This document shows, piece after piece, positions 57,660-64,000 of a stretch of 64,000 bases of DNA (position 1 is the stretch's first letter; each line of letters begins with the position of its first letter). The stretch spans positions 1 to 64,000 of the forward strand of contig JABLUY010000053.1 in the NCBI GenBank assembly GCA_013306675.1, written 5' to 3'. Source of the DNA: Thraustochytrium sp. TN22. Its lineage: Eukaryota > Sar > Bigyra > Thraustochytrida > Thraustochytriidae. A model generated the notes under the pieces. The model was not told where the DNA came from, ran no database searches, and saw only the letters and a list, made by a program, of their open reading frames with translations. The position numbers and the translations under genes were made by a program.

Positions 57660-59050
57660 CTTCCTCAGGCTCGCCACAACTGCAGCCCGGAAGTACTTCG
57701 GCTCAGGTTCCGACAGTGAGGGAGAGCGACGTCAGGGCGCGGCGACCCCACGGCCGGCCAAGCGAAGCGCCCGCGCTCCGCGGCTCCGCCCAGCGCAAGT
57801 CGCCCGAAGACAACCCCGCGACCACGCAAGCAGCCGAGTTGCCGCTTTACTCATGGTTGCGTGCCCTCACGCTCTTGAAAGCAGGCAGGCTCCGAGCCTG
57901 GAGCGACACGCGCGCCGCGCTCTCAGCTCAAAGCGCTCTCAGACTTGGTGCACCGAGGAATGGTGGACCCCCAGAGTTTTAGCTACCCCCAGAGTTCTGC
58001 TATCATGGCTAATGTAATTGTGCGCGCGCCGAGACGCGCGCGACCGCCGCGACGCGCGTGCTTGTGCAAAGCCTGGCCTGTCAGGTCACGAGTGGTCGAA
58101 ACGCGAGCGTTGTTGAGCGACCGCGGACGTCGAGCCAGGCAAATGCGCTGTTGCTTTACTGTTATGCAAAAACATGCGCTGCCGAAGGACTTGCGTGGCC
58201 AGTAAGTTACAGCTTGGCGCATGGGGCAGCTTCAGGTGTTGGCCAGGTGGCACGCAAGCTTGCCCGAGCGGACATCGTTGTCTCAGGCGCCAAGTCGCGC
58301 TTGCCCAGATGCAGACGAGCGCAGCGCATAATCGCGGCGCCATGAGTCCGAACCTGACCTGGCGCAGCGTTGCCATGGCAGTGCTGAGGACGACCACGTA
58401 CTACGCCTCCGACGTTAGAAGTCACAGGCCTCGACCATTTGTCAGCGCCTCCCAAGCGCTCGACGTCCACGAACGCAACTGCGCCGCTTCACGAATGCAA
58501 ACGCGATCCACTCGGGCGCCTCTTCTCGCGCTGCATCGTACCCAATCCTCCCGAACTCCGGAGCGGCAGCCAAGGCGCGCCAAGGCAGCCCTGCCAGTGC
58601 AGCGCCTGGCCCTGGCGGTCGTGCCCGTGTGGCCACTGGCCTCCTCGTCCCCGCCCTCCCCCGGCCCGTGCGGCCCCGCGGCGCGCACCCGGTGCGCCTT
58701 GGGCCCCTTTCCAGGCGCGTTAGGCCGCGCGCGCTTGGCTGGCTGGCGAGGAAGGGCCGCGCCGCGCGCGCAGGACCAGTTCGCCTTGCGGGCGCGGCGG
58801 TGCGGCGTGCGGCGCGGGCGCGGAGCGCGGCGCGGCGGCGGCGCGCGGCGTCCCCCTCGCCCTCTCTGTCCGTCTGCGCGGCCGTGGGGCCTGCTGGGCG
58901 GCGGGTCGGCCTGGATCGGTGGACGGCGCGCGCAGCTCGGAGCTCGCGGCGACGCAGCGAGGCGTGGCGAGGCGAGGCGAGGCGAGGCGCGGCGGCGCGC
59001 GCGTGTAGACTAGGGCGGCGAGCGCGGCCGACGAGGAGGGAGCTGGCAAG
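57660..59050. other. Divergent spacer between the TIR gene and RLP24
   Basis: No gene is supported. A short direct duplication of CCCCCAGAGTT occurs at about 57967-57996. GC-rich leader DNA with GGCGA copies lies at about 58962-58990, just before RLP24. Confidence 0.5.
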
Positions 59051-59741
59051 ATGGTGCACATTGAGCATTGCTTCGTGTGCAGTGGTACGTTGGCGAGGCG
59101 GTGGTGGACAGCGGCGAGAACGCGCGGGTTCCGAGGGGCGGTTCGGGGGCTAGAGTGAGGCGACGCAGGCGGCTTGACGCCACGCTCGCTCGCTTGCTTG
59201 CTTGGCGTGCGCGAGGTACAAGTTATGAGGACGATTGACTAACAGACGGCGACTGGCGCTCTCGCTCGCTTGTGCAGGCCCGGTGTACCCCGGCCACGGC
59301 ATCACCTTCGTGCGGAACGACTCCAAGGTGTTCAAGTTCTGCCGGTCCAAGTGCCACAGCAGCTTTAAGCTGAAGCGCAACCCGCGCAAGATCAAGTGGA
59401 CCAAGGCGTACCGCAAGTCGCGCGGCAAGGAGATGGCGGTGGACTCCACCTTCGACTTCGAGAAGCGGCGTAACCGGCCCGTCAAGTACGATCGCGAGCT
59501 CATCCAGAACACGCTCGTGGCCATGAAGAAGATCGAGAAGATCCGCTCGGCGCGCGAGGAGCGCTTCTACCGCCGCCGCATGCGCGACGTCAAGCAGCTC
59601 GAGAAAACGCGCGCGCGCCGCGATATCGTCCAGAACATCGACCTTGTCGCTCCCGCTGCCTCCAAGCAGCGCCAGACTACCAACGTCGTGGAGCGCGCGC
59701 AGGCCAAGCTCGACCAGGCTCGGGCTGCTGCCAAGGCGTAA
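59051..59741 (+). CDS. RLP24: RLP24 (RSL24D1), 60S ribosome biogenesis factor; spliced, exons 59051-59084 and 59278-59741
   Basis: The spliced product is 165 residues. RLP24 is the L24e-like protein that occupies the eL24 site on pre-60S particles and recruits the AAA ATPase Drg1/Afg2. Joining the exons restores the family start: [12 protein letters not shown] followed by [14 protein letters not shown]. The zinc site is Cys7, Cys10, Cys33 and Cys37. [15 protein letters not shown] and a long basic C-terminal helix distinguish RLP24 from the shorter cytoplasmic eL24. The first exon is only 34 bases and ends one base into the glycine codon. Upstream is a GC-rich leader. This is the only gene in the window for which splicing is certain. 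Confidence 0.95.
59085..59277 (+). other. Spliceosomal intron of RLP24
   Basis: 193 bases, donor GTACGTTG and acceptor TGTGCAG. A branch-point GACTAAC at 59236-59242 lies 35 bases upstream of the acceptor. Splicing restores the conserved SGPVYPGHG reading, which validates the boundaries. Confidence 0.95.
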
Positions 59742-61200
59742 GCTTGTTGAAATTTCTGTGCATGATTTTGGTCTTGATCTGTCTCAGCAGGCTGGTTCCG
59801 GTAACCACCCTGCGCCGGAATGCGGAAAAGAGAGAACCATCTGGTGGCCCGGTTGCACCCGGTTGCAGCCTTGAAGATCGTGCCCTGATCGGTCTTGCAT
59901 GGCATCAGCCCTGAAGAACGTGCCCTGAACGGTCTCGCACTTTTTCTGCGCTTGGCGGTTTGACCGGGTGGCGACGTCGCCGCTAGGTTACCACCACACC
60001 AGGCATCACGAAGCGCTCGCTTGGGTTGACAGTAAGAGGCAGGCGAGGCAGGCTGGCTGGCCGAGATCTCACTGGCATTCCTCCTGCGACCACTGCCAGT
60101 GGCAGACAGCAGACGAGTGGCAGACGAGTGTTGGTTGGTTGGTTGGTGTTTCTTTGCTCTGGCACTGGTGCCACCGTGACCGGGTGGCTGTGCGAGGCGG
60201 TTAACGCCAGGTCCATCACAAAGCGAGGACACGACTCGGAAGCTTCCGCGATCAAAAAGGCGTTTCAAGTTGCGAGCCGGACCCATCACACCGCCGCCGG
60301 GCCTGGCGCTTCTCACGCCACGATGCTCGGGGTGCCCACCACTCTCACCGTCAGGCTCCCAGGCTTCCGGGCGCCTCGTCCTCCTGCGTCCTTCCCTCCG
60401 CCTCCGGGCGCCTCCGGCTCCAGTGCTCCACCACTGGCCTTGAGCTCCCCAGGTTCTCTTCCCGGGCCTCAGGCTGCCACTGCAGACGTCGCCCGCTTTG
60501 TCACCGGCCTTGTCCCTTCAAGGCCTGCAAGCAGGTTTCTTGGCAGCACTGGCACCGCACGTGCCAAGCTCGCACCGGGACCGGCCGTCACCGGGGCGTT
60601 TGCAGTGACGTGAACGTCGGCACGGGCTCTGAGCCTCTGACAGAGGACCTAAGCCACTTTGTGGCACTTTCGGCCGACGCCGCTCGAGCTCCTCGCCACG
60701 CGCATCACACGGCGCACGCAATCACCAGCACGGAATCATCGGCCCGCGGCCACCAACTCGAGCCGTAGCAAATGTCGCGTCATGGCACCAGCTTCGCTAT
60801 TCCTCGCACTGCCGGTTCTGCGACAGGGCGCAGAGGGACTTGCAGTCAGGCGGCGCACGCTCGACTTGGTCGATAGTCCCCAGAACCGCAGCAAGGCGCT
60901 CCTCGCTGACAGGAGCGTAGGGGGCACGAGGCGATTTTACAAACCCAGCACAGCAAGGGGAGCCCACCAGCGAGACCTTGAGGACACCGAAGATACCCCC
61001 GCCCTCCTCCGCGGCGGCGCGGCGCGGCGCGGCGCGGCGCGGCCAGGCTGGGAGGCGCGGAGCAAGCAGTCCTGCAACCAAGAGCGGAGGTCTGTCTCGC
61101 GTCGCGCGACAGGCGAGACTTGCGCGCGGTCGCGGTCGCGTGCGCGGCTCGTACGTCACCAGGCGCCTGCCTGATTGCAGCAAGAACGGCGACAGATACG
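59742..61200. other. Spacer upstream of the ABCG gene
   Basis: No gene is supported. It contains a 34-base near-duplicate pair listed separately, GGTTG repeats at about 60132-60150, and GGCGC copies at about 61015-61040. Confidence 0.5.
59866..59939. repeat. Tandem pair of a 34-base unit (period 40)
   Basis: Copies at 59866-59899 and 59906-59939 match at 30 of 34 positions. They lie in the 3' flank of RLP24. Confidence 0.8.
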
Positions 61201-63159
61201 ATGCTGGGCAACGAGGAGGATAAGGTGCAGGCCAGCAGCGACCATATGGACCTGGAGGAGCAGGGCGCGGCGCCGCAGCAGGATACCGGGGCGGCGCAGC
61301 AGTCGCCGGCGTCGCCGACGGCGACGCCCACGGCCAAGGTGTCGGCGGCGCCAAGCGATTTGGCGCGGCGCACGACGAGCTACTTTCCGGAGTTCGAGCT
61401 GGAGCTGCGCAAGCTGGACCGCTTCGTCAAGGTCAAGGGCGGCATGTGCAAGAGCACGGACAAGCAGATTCTGTTTGGCATCGACACCAAGTTCGTGTCG
61501 GGCGAGCTGTGCGCGCTCATGGGTCCGAGCGGCGCCGGCAAGTCGTCGCTGCTGTCGACGCTGCAGACAGGCAACGGCGCCATGTTCCTCAATGGCAAGC
61601 CGCTGCCCAAGGCGTACTCGAAGATGGTGTGCGTGATCCCGCAGGCCGACATTCTGTTCCCGGCGCTGACGCCGCGGCAAGCGCTGCGGTACAGCGCGCG
61701 GCTCAAGCTGCCGGAGTCGGCGAGCACCGAGGAGGTGGAGGAGATCGTGGAGCGGCTCATCGTGGACCTGAACCTGACCAAGTGCAAGGACACGCCGGTA
61801 GGCGACGAGCACCGGCGCGGCGTGAGCGGCGGTGAGCGCAAGCGCGTGTCCATCGGCACGGAGCTGGTGGTGAACCCGAGCATCCTGCTCGTGGACGAAC
61901 CGTCGTCCGGCCTGGACTCGACCACGGCCGAGGGCGTGGTGCGCCTGCTGCACCGGCTCGCGCACCAGAACGGCCAGATGGTGGTGTGCACCATCCACCA
62001 GCCGAGCTACGCGCTCTTTGACAATTTCGACAAGCTGCTGCTGCTCCACCATGGCCGCGTCGTGTACAACGGCCGCACGCACGAGACGCTGCACGAGTAC
62101 TTTGCGAGCCTGGACGCCGTGCCGGGCCGCTTCGACAACCCGCTCGACTACTGGATGCGCGTGCTCCAGGAGAATGACAGCACCAACAAGGACCTCTTTG
62201 CGGACAAGTGGGCGCAGCTGGACGACGCCAAGCGCCAGTCCATGGACACCACGCGCCACACCAAGGAAGACGCTCTGGGCGTCTCGGACTCGCAGCTCGA
62301 GAAGATCACCTCCAGCAACTCGTGGCTGCACCAGTTCAAGACGCTCTTCCGCCGCTTCTTCGAGGACACCATGCGCGACAAGCAAAAGTTCCTGCAGATG
62401 TTCATCATGAAGCTCGCCATTGGCGTCCTGCTCGGCGTCGTCTTCATCAACCAGGCGCGCAAGGACTCCATCGCCAGCGCCTTCACCTCCACCTCGCCGC
62501 TCTTCTTCCTGGTCATCTCGGCCGTCTTCGACACCGCCTTCGCCTCCATCCTGGTCATCCCGCTCACGCGCCCGCTCATCACGCGCGAGTTCCGCAACGG
62601 CGCCTACACCGTCTCGTCGCTGTACTTCGCGCAGGTCTGCAACAACCTCATCTTCGACATCCTCAGCTCCGTCGCCTACTCGGTCGCCATCCCCATCGTC
62701 GGCCTCTTCCCCTCCGGCAAGCAGTACGGCCTCTACCTCTTCGGCACTATGCTCATCACTGGCTTCGGCTCCGCCCTCGGCCTCATGCTCGGCTCCACTT
62801 CCAAGAACGTGCAGGACGCCCAGTCCAAGATGATCCCGGTCGTCATGCCGCTGCTCCTCTTTTGCGGCTTCCTCATCCCGTACGACGAGATCCCCTTCTA
62901 CTTTGAGTGGCTCTACTGGCTCTCGCCCTTCCAGTACGTGCTCAGCGCGCTTCTCATCGTCGAGTTCGAGCCTCGCACTCTATACTACACCGACGGCTCC
63001 TCCATCTCCGGCAGCGAATACCTCGACCAGTCCCTCGGCATTAACGTCGACGACCTCTGGATGAAGTTCGGCATCCTCATCGCCATCGACGCCTTCATCT
63101 ACCTCGTCGCCTTCGTCAACATCCGCTTCGCCATCCACCGCCAGGCCAAGAGCACCTGA
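61201..63159 (+). CDS. ABCG-type (White/half-size) ABC transporter
   Basis: 652 residues, the usual length of an ABCG half transporter that works as a dimer to export lipids, sterols or other hydrophobic compounds. The nucleotide-binding domain comes first, as in all ABCG proteins. It has Walker A GPSGAGKS at 108-115 (Lys114), the signature VSGGERKR at 208-215, Walker B ILLVDEPSSGLDS with Asp232 and Glu233, and the H-loop His266 in TIHQPS. The membrane domain follows from about residue 395, with six helices. It includes an FNNGAYTVSS-like REFRNGAYT segment and a closing PFQYVLSALLIVEF region. The N-terminal 60 residues are Ala/Gln/Pro-rich. The ATG at 61201 was chosen because upstream frame sequence is Arg-rich leader. 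Substrate is not predictable. Confidence 0.95.
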   Translation: MLGNEEDKVQASSDHMDLEEQGAAPQQDTGAAQQSPASPTATPTAKVSAAPSDLARRTTSYFPEFELELRKLDRFVKVKGGMCKSTDKQILFGIDTKFVSGELCALMGPSGAGKSSLLSTLQTGNGAMFLNGKPLPKAYSKMVCVIPQADILFPALTPRQALRYSARLKLPESASTEEVEEIVERLIVDLNLTKCKDTPVGDEHRRGVSGGERKRVSIGTELVVNPSILLVDEPSSGLDSTTAEGVVRLLHRLAHQNGQMVVCTIHQPSYALFDNFDKLLLLHHGRVVYNGRTHETLHEYFASLDAVPGRFDNPLDYWMRVLQENDSTNKDLFADKWAQLDDAKRQSMDTTRHTKEDALGVSDSQLEKITSSNSWLHQFKTLFRRFFEDTMRDKQKFLQMFIMKLAIGVLLGVVFINQARKDSIASAFTSTSPLFFLVISAVFDTAFASILVIPLTRPLITREFRNGAYTVSSLYFAQVCNNLIFDILSSVAYSVAIPIVGLFPSGKQYGLYLFGTMLITGFGSALGLMLGSTSKNVQDAQSKMIPVVMPLLLFCGFLIPYDEIPFYFEWLYWLSPFQYVLSALLIVEFEPRTLYYTDGSSISGSEYLDQSLGINVDDLWMKFGILIAIDAFIYLVAFVNIRFAIHRQAKST

Positions 63160-63920
63160 GAAGATCCGGGCGCACTCGCCTCCGTGTACGTTAGCAGTCT
63201 AGCCGCCCTCTCCGTCCCAGGCTCCAGGAGCGAAGAACATAACAACTATAACAAGAGTAACCTTGAGGCAGCTTGCGCTCCCGCGCGTCCCTCCCAGCCC
63301 TTCTCCAGCGCAGAGTGCAATGCGTTCTTGCTCTCCGAGCCGCCTTCGGCCCCCCGCCTGCGAGGCGCTGCGAGGCTCGGCGACCGAGATCGCCCGAGAT
63401 CCTTCCTCCATCCCCAAGAAAGCACATCGCCGCACACCGCCGTGCACTGACCATCGCAGCCCAGTGGCGACCAGCGGCAGCTCCAAGACCCGGAGGCGAA
63501 CCCGAACTTGAACAACAGTTCAACAACTTGAGGGCGTGCCTCCGGCCGCCTCCGGCGCCGCGCCTCGCAGCCTCGCAGCGCCCCCCGCCGCGCTGCAGAC
63601 CTGGTCCTCCGCCGCGTCCACGTCCTTCTCCGCCAGGCCGGCGGCGACCGGGAATTCCCGCTGCGAACTTTCCCCGCGGCGCGGGTCCAGCAGGCGGCGG
63701 CGGCGCCAGACCCGACCGCCGCGCCGCGCCGCGCCGCGCCGCCCGCCGCGCAGGCCCGCGCGCCCGCCGCCGCCGCCGAGGACGCGCGCCCGCCGCCCGC
63801 CCGCGCCCGGCGGCGCCCGCGCCCGGCGGCCCGCCGAGCGCCGGCCGCGCCTGGGACGCGGCCAGGCCGACTTGCGAGCGCGGCGTGGAGCGCGGGTACG
63901 AGCGCGCGTACGAGCGCGGC
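63160..63920. other. Spacer and GC-rich leader at the right edge
   Basis: 3' flank of the ABCG gene, then GC-rich DNA with GCCGCGCC repeats from about 63.72 kb. The frame of the following ATG is open for some distance upstream and reads as Glu-Arg-Gly/Ala-Tyr repeats just before it, so coding sequence may begin earlier. Confidence 0.4.
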
Positions 63921-64000
63921 ATGCAGTCGCCGGAGGAGGGCGGCGCCGCCGGCGTGAGCGCCGCGCGCGACGAGGTGCCCGCCGTGGCCGGCCGGATGGC
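63921..64000 (+). CDS. Possible start of a gene running off the right edge
   Basis: An ATG at 63921 opens a frame (MQSPEEGGAAGVSAARDEV...) that continues to the window end. The position after a GC-rich leader is like that of other genes here. Only 26 codons are visible, so no product can be named. Confidence 0.35.
   Translation, partial: MQSPEEGGAAGVSAARDEVPAVAGRM

Noticed and set aside
58174-59013. 279-codon plus-strand frame between the TIR gene and RLP24
   Set aside because: No domain, mixed composition and a GC-rich end; judged non-coding.
1-64000. CRISPR arrays, tRNA or rRNA genes, retroelements and virus-derived elements
   Set aside because: No evenly spaced direct repeats with unique spacers, no tRNA box pairs, and no reverse transcriptase, integrase or capsid-like proteins were recognised. 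The repeats present are microsatellites or simple duplications.

Overview
This is a GC-rich nuclear segment from a single-celled eukaryote. Genes are compact and almost all lie in one long reading frame. Only one intron is certain (in the RLP24 gene, GT-AG with a GACTAAC branch point). The eukaryotic markers are PRP38, EMG1/NEP1, RLP24, HECT, JMJD7, ICMT and a MAP kinase kinase. A UPF0193/EVG1-like gene, from a family linked to cilia, suggests a flagellate stage. Long CAG/polyglutamine runs, Pro-Thr stalks on surface proteins, few introns and very GC-rich spacers would fit a stramenopile such as a labyrinthulomycete (thraustochytrid). That placement is an inference; no marker here settles it.

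Layout. 1-2000: the end of a secreted or surface protein gene that enters from the left. 2000-5200: spacer with pentamer and tetramer microsatellites, then an extremely GC-rich stretch leading into a C2H2 zinc-finger gene. 6.6-14.2 kb: PRP38 (-), cryptochrome DASH (+), a double-FHA protein (-) and a MAP kinase kinase (+). 14.2-15.7 kb: spacer with a tandem duplication. 15.70-20.78 kb: a DNA transposon with matching terminal inverted repeats and an uninterrupted 1475-codon gene. 20.8-33.5 kb: three tandem, same-strand genes of one family that I do not recognise. Each has a Myb/SANT-like helical region and a C-x-C-x2-C-x2-W module. 33.9-39.6 kb: a tandem-VTT membrane protein, a calponin-homology protein and the UPF0193-like protein. 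39.6-46.2 kb: a membrane-anchored metalloprotease, ICMT and a sulfotransferase-like protein. 47.1-57.7 kb: EMG1, a HECT ligase, JMJD7, a GnT-I-like glycosyltransferase and an ankyrin-SAM-TIR protein. 59.0-63.2 kb: RLP24 and an ABCG half transporter. A probable new gene begins at the right edge.

Most genes are unrelated housekeeping or regulatory functions, not a pathway. The exceptions are the three-paralog cluster and two ribosome-assembly genes (EMG1, RLP24). Several pairs are head to head and may share promoters: PRP38/CRY-DASH, sulfotransferase-like/EMG1 and JMJD7/GnT-I-like. I found no CRISPR array, tRNA, rRNA, retroelement or virus-derived element.

Start codons were set at the first sensible ATG; GTG and TTG were not accepted as starts. 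Products are assigned from remembered family motifs without any database search.
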